In this document: in pieces, positions 55,369-64,000 of the stretch
How the letters are laid out: each line of letters begins with the position of its first letter
How positions within the stretch are numbered: the first letter of the stretch is position 1
Assembly: GCF_007991615.1 (NCBI RefSeq)
Contig: NZ_BJYR01000015.1
Span: 62,001 to 126,000 of the forward strand
Direction of reading: 5' to 3'
Length of the DNA stretch: 64,000 bases
From: Novosphingobium sediminis
GTDB taxonomy: Bacteria; Pseudomonadota; Alphaproteobacteria; Sphingomonadales; Sphingomonadaceae
Notes under the pieces: model-generated
What the model was told of the DNA's origin: nothing
What the model saw: the letters and a program-made list of their open reading frames with translations, nothing else
Database searches by the model: none
Program-made: the position numbers and the translations under genes

Positions 55369-58089
55369 ATGACCGAAGCGACGATTGCAGAGCAGGAGGG
55401 GGCCGCCGCCCTCGCCAAGACGTTTGAGCCTGCCGGGCTCGAGGCAAAGTGGTATGCCCACTGGGAAGCGAACGGCCTGTTCCGGCCCGAGCGCCCCGAT
55501 GCCGCGCCCTTCACCATCGTTAACCCGCCGCCGAACGTGACCGGTTCGCTCCACATCGGCCACGCGCTGGATAACACGCTGCAAGACGTGGTGGTCCGCT
55601 ACGAACGCCTGCGCGGCAAGGATGCGCTGTGGGTGGTGGGTATGGACCACGCCGGCATCGCCACGCAGATGGTGGTCGAGCGGCAGATGGAAGCGCGGCA
55701 GGACAAGCGCACCAACTACACGCGCGAGCAGTTCGTGGAGAAGGTGTGGGAGTGGAAGGCTGAAAGCGGTGGCAGCATCACCGGCCAGCTCCGCCGCCTC
55801 GGCTGCTCGATGGACTGGAGCCGCGAGCAGTTCACGATGGACCCGCACTTCACCAAGGCGGTCGTGAAGGTCTTCGTCGATCTCTACAATCAGGACCTGA
55901 TCTACCGCGACAAGCGGCTGGTGAACTGGGACCCCAAGCTCAAGACCGCGATCTCGGACCTTGAGGTCGAGACGCGCGAGGTGAAGGGTTCGTTCTGGCG
56001 CTTCCGTTATCCGCTGGCCGATGGCGCGGTGCGCGCAGACGGGCTCGACTACATCGAAGTCGCCACCACCCGGCCCGAGACGATGCTGGCGGACATGCTG
56101 GTGGCCGTGAACGCGGACGACGAACGCTATAAGGCCGTGATCGGCCGCGAAGTGGTGCAGCCGCTTACAGGCCGCCGCCTGCGCATCGTGGCGGACGAGC
56201 ATGCTGATCCGGAGCTCGGTTCGGGCGCGGTGAAGATCACGCCGGGGCATGATTTCAACGACTTCGAAGTGGGCAGGCGCGCCGGGATCAAGGCGGGCGA
56301 GATGCTCAACATGTTCGATGCCGAAGCCCGCGTGGTGCAGACGGCGGACGGGCTGGTGCCCGAGAAGTACGTCGGAATGGACCGCTTCGACGCGCGCGCC
56401 GCCATCGTTGCAGACATGAAGGCGGCGGGGATGCTGATCCCGCATGTGGTCAAGTCCAAGGACGGCGAAGAAAGCGAACTCGACGCCGAACCGCGCACGA
56501 TCCAGACCCCGTTCGGTGATCGCGGCGGCGTGGTGATCGAACCCTGGCTGACCGACCAGTGGTACGTCGATGCCGAAAAGCTCGCCGTCGCGCCGATGGA
56601 AGCCGTGCGCTCTGGCGCGATCGAGATCGTGCCGAAGACGTGGGAGAAGACCTTCTTCAACTGGATGGAGAACATCCAGCCGTGGTGCGTGAGCCGTCAG
56701 CTGTGGTGGGGCCACCGGATTCCGGCGTGGTATGGCTCGGACGGCCAGTGCTACGTCGCGGAAACCGAGGAAGAAGCGCAGGCCAAGGCCGGTGCGGGCG
56801 TCACGCTGTCCCGCGACGAGGACGTCCTCGACACCTGGTTCTCCTCCGCGCTGTGGCCGTTTGCTACGCTCGGCTGGCCGGAGGCGGATGCGCCACTGGT
56901 CAAGAAGCACTACCCCAACGACCTGCTGATTTCCGGGTTCGACATCCTGTTCTTCTGGGATGCGCGCATGGCGATGCAGGGCATCCACTTCATGAAGGAA
57001 GTGCCGTGGAAGCGGCTCTATCTGCATGGGCTGGTGCGCGCGGCCGATGGGCAGAAGATGTCGAAGTCCAAGGGCAACGTGGTCGATCCGCTGGGCCTGA
57101 TCGACAAGTACGGCGCGGATGCGCTGCGCTTCTTCATGTGCGCCATGGAAAGCCAGGGCCGCGACGTGAAGATGGATGAGCGCCGCGTCGAGGGCTATCG
57201 CAACTTCGCGACCAAGCTGTGGAACGCCGCGCGTTTCTGCATGGCGAACGGGATTTCCGGAAGCACTTCGGCCAGTGCGCCTGCGGCAGCCAGCGCTGTC
57301 AACCGCTGGATCATCGGCGAAGTCGTGGAAACCGTCGCCGCGCTCGATCAGGCAATGGCCGACCTGCGCTTCGATGCCGCCGCCAACACGGTCTACCACT
57401 TCGTTTGGGACCAGTTCTGCGACTGGTACATCGAACTCATCAAGGGTTCGTTCGACGACGAGACCCGCGCCGTTGCGGGTTGGGTGCTCGATCAGATCCT
57501 CGTGATGCTCCACCCGTTCATGCCCTTCGTGACCGAAGAGCTGTGGCACGCGCTCGGCGAGCGCAAGGCGGAGCTGATCGTGGCGGAATGGCCGGCACCC
57601 GCCGCCGAGGTCGATCCTGCGGCGAAGGCCGAAGTCGAATGGCTGATCGCGCTCGTCTCGGGCCTGCGCGGCGCGAAGAACGAACTGGGCATCGCACCCG
57701 GCGCGCGGCTTGAGGCCTATCTGCCCGAACCGAGCGCCGCCACCCGCGCGGTGATCGAGGGCAACACTGCCGCGATCGAGCGCCTCGCCCGCCTCAGCGC
57801 GATCCATTTCGCCCCGGCCCCGGCAGGCGCAGCGATGCAGATCGGCGCGGGGGATGCGAACCTCATCGTGCCGCTCGAGGGCGTGATCGACATCGCCGCC
57901 GAGAAGGCCCGTCTCGAAAAGGCGCTTGCCGCCTCCGAGAAGGAAGCCAAGTCGCTCGAAGGCCGCCTTTCGAACCCGGCGTTCGCCGAGAAAGCCAAGC
58001 CCGAGGCGGTCGAGAAGGCCCGCGCCGACCACGCCCACCACCGCGCCGAGGCCACGCGCCTTGCGGCAGCATTGGCGCGGCTGGGATGA
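55369..58089 (+). CDS. valS: Valyl-tRNA synthetase
   Basis: The 906-residue class I enzyme has HIGH at 62-65 (SLHIGH), an editing domain (about 215-360, with [10 protein letters not shown]), KMSKS at 563-567 and a C-terminal coiled coil (about 840-906). It charges tRNA(Val). The stop overlaps queE by 4 bases. The ATG at 55369 begins [10 protein letters not shown]. Confidence 0.97.
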   Translation: MTEATIAEQEGAAALAKTFEPAGLEAKWYAHWEANGLFRPERPDAAPFTIVNPPPNVTGSLHIGHALDNTLQDVVVRYERLRGKDALWVVGMDHAGIATQMVVERQMEARQDKRTNYTREQFVEKVWEWKAESGGSITGQLRRLGCSMDWSREQFTMDPHFTKAVVKVFVDLYNQDLIYRDKRLVNWDPKLKTAISDLEVETREVKGSFWRFRYPLADGAVRADGLDYIEVATTRPETMLADMLVAVNADDERYKAVIGREVVQPLTGRRLRIVADEHADPELGSGAVKITPGHDFNDFEVGRRAGIKAGEMLNMFDAEARVVQTADGLVPEKYVGMDRFDARAAIVADMKAAGMLIPHVVKSKDGEESELDAEPRTIQTPFGDRGGVVIEPWLTDQWYVDAEKLAVAPMEAVRSGAIEIVPKTWEKTFFNWMENIQPWCVSRQLWWGHRIPAWYGSDGQCYVAETEEEAQAKAGAGVTLSRDEDVLDTWFSSALWPFATLGWPEADAPLVKKHYPNDLLISGFDILFFWDARMAMQGIHFMKEVPWKRLYLHGLVRAADGQKMSKSKGNVVDPLGLIDKYGADALRFFMCAMESQGRDVKMDERRVEGYRNFATKLWNAARFCMANGISGSTSASAPAAASAVNRWIIGEVVETVAALDQAMADLRFDAAANTVYHFVWDQFCDWYIELIKGSFDDETRAVAGWVLDQILVMLHPFMPFVTEELWHALGERKAELIVAEWPAPAAEVDPAAKAEVEWLIALVSGLRGAKNELGIAPGARLEAYLPEPSAATRAVIEGNTAAIERLARLSAIHFAPAPAGAAMQIGAGDANLIVPLEGVIDIAAEKARLEKALAASEKEAKSLEGRLSNPAFAEKAKPEAVEKARADHAHHRAEATRLAAALARLG

Positions 58090-58832
58090 GCCTCACGCTC
58101 GCCACGACCACACCCGGCGAGCCGGAGATCTTCCCCTCGCTGCAGGGCGAAGGCCCCTCGGCGGGGCGGCCTTGCGTGTTCGTGCGGCTCTCGCGCTGTA
58201 ACCTTGCGTGCCGCTGGTGCGACACCGCGTATACGTGGCGCTTTACTGGCGACATTCGCCCGCACCGCGATGACCTGACCTTCGAGCGCAGCGAGAACCA
58301 GATCACGCTCGATGTGCGCGAAGCGGCCATGCGCATCCTTGCGCTGCGGCCAACGCGGCTCGTCATCACCGGCGGTGAGCCGCTGCTCCAAGCACCTTCG
58401 CTCGCCAAGCTGATCCCGATGCTGAGGGAAGCTGTCCCCGCGCTCGAGGTCGAGATCGAGACCAACGGCAGCGTGCCGCCGCCCCATGCGATCATGCAGC
58501 TGGTCGATCAGTTCAACGTCAGTCCCAAGCTCTCGCATTCCGGCAATGCCGAGCACCTTGCGCTCGTTCCGGAACTGCTGCGCGATTGGGCGGCCAGCCC
58601 GAAGGCGTGGTTCAAGTTCGTGGTCGCGGATATGGACGACGTGAACGAGGTTGCCGAACTGCAGGCGATGTACCGCATCCCTTCGGAGCGGCTGTTCGTG
58701 ATGCCGGAGGGAACGTCCAGCGAGACGCTGCGCGAGCGGTCAAAGTGGCTGGCAGGCGCCGCGTTGACGCATGGCTGGCGCTTTACCGACCGCCTGCATA
58801 TCCACCTCTACGGCGATACGCGCGGGACATGA
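58086..58832 (+). CDS. queE: 7-carboxy-7-deazaguanine synthase QueE
   Basis: The 248-residue radical-SAM enzyme has the cluster cysteines C38, C42 and C45 (CNLACRWC) and [11 protein letters not shown]. It converts 6-carboxytetrahydropterin to CDG for queuosine. The overlap with valS (ATGA) shows coupled translation. A class A repeat lies after its stop. Confidence 0.94.
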   Translation: MSLTLATTTPGEPEIFPSLQGEGPSAGRPCVFVRLSRCNLACRWCDTAYTWRFTGDIRPHRDDLTFERSENQITLDVREAAMRILALRPTRLVITGGEPLLQAPSLAKLIPMLREAVPALEVEIETNGSVPPPHAIMQLVDQFNVSPKLSHSGNAEHLALVPELLRDWAASPKAWFKFVVADMDDVNEVAELQAMYRIPSERLFVMPEGTSSETLRERSKWLAGAALTHGWRFTDRLHIHLYGDTRGT

Positions 58833-58852
58833 TTGATCACCTCGCCCCGCAC

Positions 58853-58920
58853 ATGCTGAGCTTGTCGAAGCATCATACGCAGCGGGCGCGCGAACACCTT
58901 TCGACAAGCTCAGGGTGAGC
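58853..58920. repeat. Inverted repeat, class A copy 3
   Basis: ATGCTGAGCTTGTCGAAG and CTTTCGACAAGCTCAGGGTG flank 27 bases. It lies between queE and convergent ssb and could act as a bidirectional terminator. Confidence 0.8.
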
Positions 58921-58950
58921 GGGTTTGGAGTTATCCGCCCTGACCTAGGC

Positions 58951-59493
58951 TCAGAACGGGATATCGTCGTCGAGATCGTCGCCGAAGCCGCCGCCTGAGC
59001 CGCCCGACGAGCCACCGCCACCCTGATTCCAGCCACCACCGGACGAGCTGCCACCCGAACGGCCACCGCCGCTGGAGCCACCTTCGTTCCAGCCGCCCGA
59101 ACGCTGGCCGCCGCCACCGCCCATGCCGCCGCCCGATCCGCCCTGCGGACCATCAAGCATGGTGAGCGAACCGCCGACACCGACCGAAATCTCGGTCGTG
59201 TAGCGATCATTGCCCGATTGATCCTGCCACTTGCGGGTGCGCAGCTGGCCTTCGATGTAGACCTTGCTGCCCTTCTTCAGATAGCGCTCAGCCACCCCGA
59301 CCAGACCGTCCGACTGGAGTACGACGGAGTGCCACTCGGTACGCTCTTTGCGTTCGCCGGTGGCCTTGTCCTTCCACTGTTCGCTGGTGGCGATGCGCAG
59401 GTTGGCGATGCGCCCGCCGTTCTGGAAGCTCTTCACCTCGGGATCCTGCCCGAGATTGCCGATCAGAATGACCTTGTTGACGCTGCCTGCCAT
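58951..59493 (-). CDS. ssb: Single-stranded DNA-binding protein
   Basis: The 180-residue protein has the OB fold ([34 protein letters not shown]), a Gly/Ser-rich linker (about 115-170) and the acidic tip DDDIPF that recruits partner proteins. I looked for a LexA box upstream and saw none. Confidence 0.97.
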   Translation of the reverse strand: MAGSVNKVILIGNLGQDPEVKSFQNGGRIANLRIATSEQWKDKATGERKERTEWHSVVLQSDGLVGVAERYLKKGSKVYIEGQLRTRKWQDQSGNDRYTTEISVGVGGSLTMLDGPQGGSGGGMGGGGGQRSGGWNEGGSSGGGRSGGSSSGGGWNQGGGGSSGGSGGGFGDDLDDDIPF

Positions 59494-59577
59494 TGATTCG
59501 CGATCCTGTACCGTGTGAGGCCAACGACTAGCCCGCGCATCGGATCAGGGCGAGTCTGCGCGCGCCCTTTCCCACAC

Positions 59578-61430
<1,853 letters not shown>

Positions 61431-61434
<4 letters not shown>

Positions 61435-61685
61435 GCTGTGGTCGCCGCCACCGGCTCGACCTGCATCGCGCGGGCGTGGACGCGGCGCACTGCCACGGTC
61501 ATCCGCCCGATCTCGATGGCAATCGGATCGCGGGCAAGGAACACGCCGCGATAGGCGAGTCGCACTTCGGCGCCCTCCTCGATGCCAAGCGCTCGCAGGC
61601 GCTGCGCTTCTTCGGGCACGAGCACATTCCAATCGGCGGAAACGATCCGCGCGGGTGTGCCAAGGGGGAGTTCGTCGAGGGTCAC
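61431..61685 (-). CDS. feoA: Ferrous iron transport protein FeoA
   Basis: The 84-residue SH3-like protein has the core RLRALGIEEGAEVRLA and DPIAIEIGRMTVAVRR. It starts at GTG 61685 and overlaps feoB by 4 bases. A likely Fur site lies 30-48 bases upstream. It supports FeoB activity. Confidence 0.9.
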
Positions 61686-61714
61686 CCCGAAAGCGCTGCC
61701 ACAGCGCTGCAGTC

Positions 61715-61733
61715 ATTGCAAGTCATTCGCAAT
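61715..61733 (-). promoter_or_regulatory. Candidate Fur box before feoAB
   Basis: On the minus strand ATTGCGAATGACTTGCAAT, with inverted ATTGC and GCAAT arms, resembles alphaproteobacterial Fur sites (TGCNAAT-type half sites). It sits just upstream of feoA. Evidence is a motif match only. Confidence 0.55.
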
Positions 61734-61745
61734 AACTGTTGAAGC

Positions 61746-62426
61746 TTACCGCGCCGGATAGCGCAACCGGCCCAGCAGCCGCGTCACGCTGAAGGTCTCT
61801 TCAGCCGGCTTGGTAAAGCGCGCCTTGGCTTTCTCGAAGCGCATGATGCCGTCGATCCGGCGGGCGAGGAAAGCGCGGGTTTCCTCGCGGTCCTCGCTCT
61901 TGTCGTCGGCCATCACGGCAAGGGTCGCGGCATAGATCGAACCGAGGATCGCGCGCTTGGTGTAGTGGTTGTAATCGGTCGCGGTATCGCCTGCGAGGCG
62001 CCACATTGCATCGGCGCTGTGCCAGCCGAGCTTTGTTGCGGCAGGCACGTTCCACGGCTTCGCCATCTCGATCAGGGCACCGCGCAGCGCTTCCTCGCGG
62101 CCGGCGATCTGATCGAGCCGGAAGGTGACGAGCGCGGTGATCCGCTCGCGCACTTTCATGGCGGCAATACGCTCGGCCGGAAAGGCCTCGGCCATCGCGC
62201 GGTCGATGCTGCCTGCCCACGCAGCGATCATCGCCATCGCCGCCGATTGGCCACCCTCTGCCTGAAACGCGAAACGCGCGGCAGCTGGATCGATCCCGGT
62301 GATCTCGGCAGCCTCGTTCACCGCGGCTTCGCTCCAGCCCTCAAACGCCGCGGCTTCGGCGATATGCGGGGCGAGCAGGCAGCGCAGATCCTCGAGCGAG
62401 AGGTCGGCGGTTTCAGAATCGATCAT
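61746..62426 (-). CDS. COQ9-family ubiquinone synthesis protein
   Basis: The 226-residue protein has the COQ9 pattern: AAAFEGWSEAAVNEAA, a C-terminal domain with DAMWRLAGDTATDYNHYTKR and a final helix FSVTRLLGRLRY. COQ9 binds a lipid and helps COQ7 in ubiquinone synthesis. TetR-like N-terminal fold is typical. Sits just upstream of feoA on the same strand, but the Fur box between them suggests separate control. Confidence 0.92.
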   Translation of the reverse strand: MIDSETADLSLEDLRCLLAPHIAEAAAFEGWSEAAVNEAAEITGIDPAAARFAFQAEGGQSAAMAMIAAWAGSIDRAMAEAFPAERIAAMKVRERITALVTFRLDQIAGREEALRGALIEMAKPWNVPAATKLGWHSADAMWRLAGDTATDYNHYTKRAILGSIYAATLAVMADDKSEDREETRAFLARRIDGIMRFEKAKARFTKPAEETFSVTRLLGRLRYPAR

Positions 62427-62438
62427 CTTCGGGTCCGA

Positions 62439-63086
62439 TCAGAACGAGGGGCCGTAGGTCTTCTTCTGACCCCCGGCGCCGCCCTTGGCCGAATTGGCGA
62501 GTTCGTTCGCAACCGGGCTGTCCTTGCCATCAAGCAGCGCATAATCGCGCGCCGAGCGGCCCGAATTGTCCGGACGATCCGGATTGGCACCGGCCTTCAG
62601 CAGCGCACGCACCATCGCGAGATCGCGGCGGTGCACGGCGGTGATCAGCGGGGTTTCGCCAGTGTTGTTGGGTTCGTCGACCTTGGCACCCGACGTGATA
62701 AGATAGTCCACACCCTCGATGAAGCCGAGGTTGCAGGCAAGGACGAGCGGCGTCGTTCCCCGGGCGTCGCGCGCGTTCACGTTGGCACCGTGCGAGACGA
62801 GGAACTGCATCCATGTGAGATCACGGCGCGCGGTCACGATATGCAGGCCGCTTTCGCCGGTACTGACATCGCGCGTGTTGACGATCTGCGTGCCGGGCTC
62901 GTTGAGCGCGTCGGTCACCTTCTGGCCGTCCTTCTTGCGCACGGCTTCAAGGAACTTGTAGCTTTCCGAGAATTGCGCGTGCGCCGGGAGCGATCCGCCC
63001 AGCACACCGAGCAGCGCGACGGCGGCAAATCCGGCGCGAAGCCACCGTCCCGCCCCAAGCCGTGCGATCACTGTTCTGTCCCTCAT
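62439..63086 (-). CDS. Exported ankyrin-repeat protein
   Basis: The 215-residue protein has a signal peptide (about 1-37, PAHA) and about four ankyrin repeats (SGLHIVTARRDLTWMQFL, TTPLVLACNLGFIEGVDYL, ETPLITAVHRRDLAMVRAL, and NSGRSARDYALLDG). It probably mediates protein-protein contact in the periplasm. An ATG at 63086 is used; a GTG at 63071 with AGGGAC upstream is possible. It is 12 bases upstream of COQ9. Confidence 0.85.
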   Translation of the reverse strand: MRDRTVIARLGAGRWLRAGFAAVALLGVLGGSLPAHAQFSESYKFLEAVRKKDGQKVTDALNEPGTQIVNTRDVSTGESGLHIVTARRDLTWMQFLVSHGANVNARDARGTTPLVLACNLGFIEGVDYLITSGAKVDEPNNTGETPLITAVHRRDLAMVRALLKAGANPDRPDNSGRSARDYALLDGKDSPVANELANSAKGGAGGQKKTYGPSF

Positions 63087-63173
63087 CACCTTGGCACCGT
63101 CCTTCTCGATAAAGCGCGCATTCTGCCCGTCCTGTGACAGAGTCGCCCCTTGCAAGCCGCTGGTTAGCAGAGC

Positions 63174-63797
63174 ATGAACCGCCGCGCCATGGACCCCATC
63201 AGACCCATTCGTACACGTGTGTGCGCCGCGCTTGCTGCCGGTGCACTGCTCCTCCTTGCTGCCTGCAGCGGCGCTTCCAGCGAACCGCCACCACTTGAAG
63301 GTGCCGCCATCGGCGGTGATTTCACGCTCGTCGACAAGACCGGCAAGACCGTGCATGCGGCCGATTTCAAGGGCCGCTACACCGCGCTCTATTTCGGCTA
63401 TTCGTTCTGCCCGGACGTCTGCCCGCTCGATGTGCAGATGCTGATGCAGGGCTACCACAAGTTCGCCAAGGCGCACCCGGAGCAGGCGGCCAAGGTAGTT
63501 CCGCTGTTCATCACCATCGACCCGGCGCGTGACAAGCCTGAAGTCGTCGGTCAGTTCGCCGCGCATTTCGGCAAGGAACTGATCGGCCTGACCGGGACCG
63601 ACGCGCAGATCGCTGCTGTCGCCAAGTCCTATGCGGTCTACTACAAGAAAGGCGAAGGCACCGCCCCCAACGCCTATCTCATGGACCACAGCCGCGCGGC
63701 CTATCTGATGGGGCCGCAGGGCCAGCCAATCGCGCTGCTCCCGGTTGACAAGGATGCGAACGCGGTGGCTGACGAATTCGCGAAATGGGTGCATTGA
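63174..63797 (+). CDS. SCO1/SenC-family lipoprotein
   Basis: The 207-residue lipoprotein has a signal peptide with LLAAC (C31) and a thioredoxin fold with C79 and C83 (CPDVC) and H172 (MDHS), the copper ligands of SCO. It probably delivers copper to the cytochrome oxidase CuA site. Divergent from the ankyrin gene. Confidence 0.93.
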   Translation: MNRRAMDPIRPIRTRVCAALAAGALLLLAACSGASSEPPPLEGAAIGGDFTLVDKTGKTVHAADFKGRYTALYFGYSFCPDVCPLDVQMLMQGYHKFAKAHPEQAAKVVPLFITIDPARDKPEVVGQFAAHFGKELIGLTGTDAQIAAVAKSYAVYYKKGEGTAPNAYLMDHSRAAYLMGPQGQPIALLPVDKDANAVADEFAKWVH

Positions 63798-63804
63798 TCC
63801 ACTG

Positions 63805-64000
63805 ATGCCAACTGCCCTGCCTTCTGCCGGACGCTTCTGGGACAAGCCTGTCGAGGCGCTGACTCGCGACGAGTGGGAAGCGCTTTGTGACGGCTGCGGC
63901 AAATGCTGCCTGCACAAGCTGGAAGACGAGGACACCGGCGAGGTCCACCACACCAACGTCGCCTGCCGACTGCTCGATCTTTCGACAGGGCGGTGCTCTG
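63805..64000 (+). CDS. YcgN/UPF0260-family cysteine-cluster protein, N-terminal part
   Basis: An open frame from ATG 63805 runs off the window edge after 65 codons. It has [37 protein letters not shown] and NVACRLLD, the UPF0260 signature with several conserved cysteines likely binding a metal. It starts 7 bases after the SCO stop. Family function unknown. Confidence 0.88.
   Translation, partial: MPTALPSAGRFWDKPVEALTRDEWEALCDGCGKCCLHKLEDEDTGEVHHTNVACRLLDLSTGRCS

Noticed and set aside
55276..58041. Long minus-strand open frame opposite valS
   Set aside because: Antisense shadow of valS with no domain and no ribosome site.
59494..59577. LexA box before ssb
   Set aside because: No GTTC-N7-GTTC or similar pattern found.

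Overview
The window is a GC-rich (roughly 65 percent by eye), densely packed chromosomal segment of an alphaproteobacterium, most likely a sphingomonad such as Novosphingobium. The call rests on gene content: an alpha-type Tol-Pal block, SspB-alpha, ATP12 and COQ9 homologues, MlaE with a fused STAS domain, a hisB-hisH-hisA-hisF-hisE-HIT order, many acyl-CoA dehydrogenases, and the intergenic repeats. I see no rRNA, tRNA, CRISPR array, prophage or insertion sequence. Genes commonly overlap by 4-8 bases.

Layout. 1-7 kb: a truncated MFS transporter divergent from a gamma-butyrobetaine-dioxygenase-like enzyme, an atypical SDR, and an ABC ATPase followed by a permease fused to a CPBP (CAAX-type) protease. 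6.6-9.5 kb: GNAT, DUF1285, CoA-type NUDIX hydrolase and CCA-adding enzyme. 9.5-14.6 kb (minus): J-domain protein and ybgC-tolQ-tolR-tolA-tolB-pal. 14.8-18.6 kb (minus): late histidine genes and a HIT protein, with a 56-codon PEP-CTERM micro-gene behind a near-consensus sigma-54 promoter between hisF and hisE. 18.6-20.2 kb: sspB, an unknown gene and gmk. 20.2-31.1 kb: a divergent catabolic cluster (SRPBCC, SMP-30, three kinds of acyl-CoA dehydrogenase, two SDRs, a zinc alcohol dehydrogenase, an APH-type phosphotransferase and an MFS carrier). 31.1-41.6 kb: outer-membrane protein, trhO, clpB, a tandem M16 peptidase, and an M48 peptidase between two exported unknowns. 41.7-46.1 kb: gatCAB, FKBP, rpsU. 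46.3-50.1 kb: crcB, an RluA-type synthase, a PaiB-like protein, a HAD phosphatase, a small membrane protein and ATP12, tightly coupled. 50.2-55.3 kb: a Pho-box-driven OprO/OprP porin and the Mla ABC system. 55.4-64 kb: valS-queE, ssb, feoAB, COQ9, an ankyrin protein, a SCO protein and a truncated YcgN-family gene.

How the genes work together. The envelope is heavily represented (Tol-Pal, Mla, porin, beta-barrel, M16 and M48 peptidases). The 20-31 kb cluster looks like a CoA-dependent degradation module. It has a catalytic/non-catalytic acyl-CoA dehydrogenase pair, suggestive of a heteromeric enzyme of the steroid-side-chain type, and an ACAD11-like dehydrogenase with a kinase-like partner, suggestive of 4-hydroxyacyl-CoA breakdown. 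Its two arms share a degenerate palindrome (TTAAYC-N4-GRTTAA) just upstream of a dehydrogenase gene, which looks like the operator of a regulator encoded elsewhere. The most novel-looking item is the sigma-54/PEP-CTERM micro-gene at 15570-15797.
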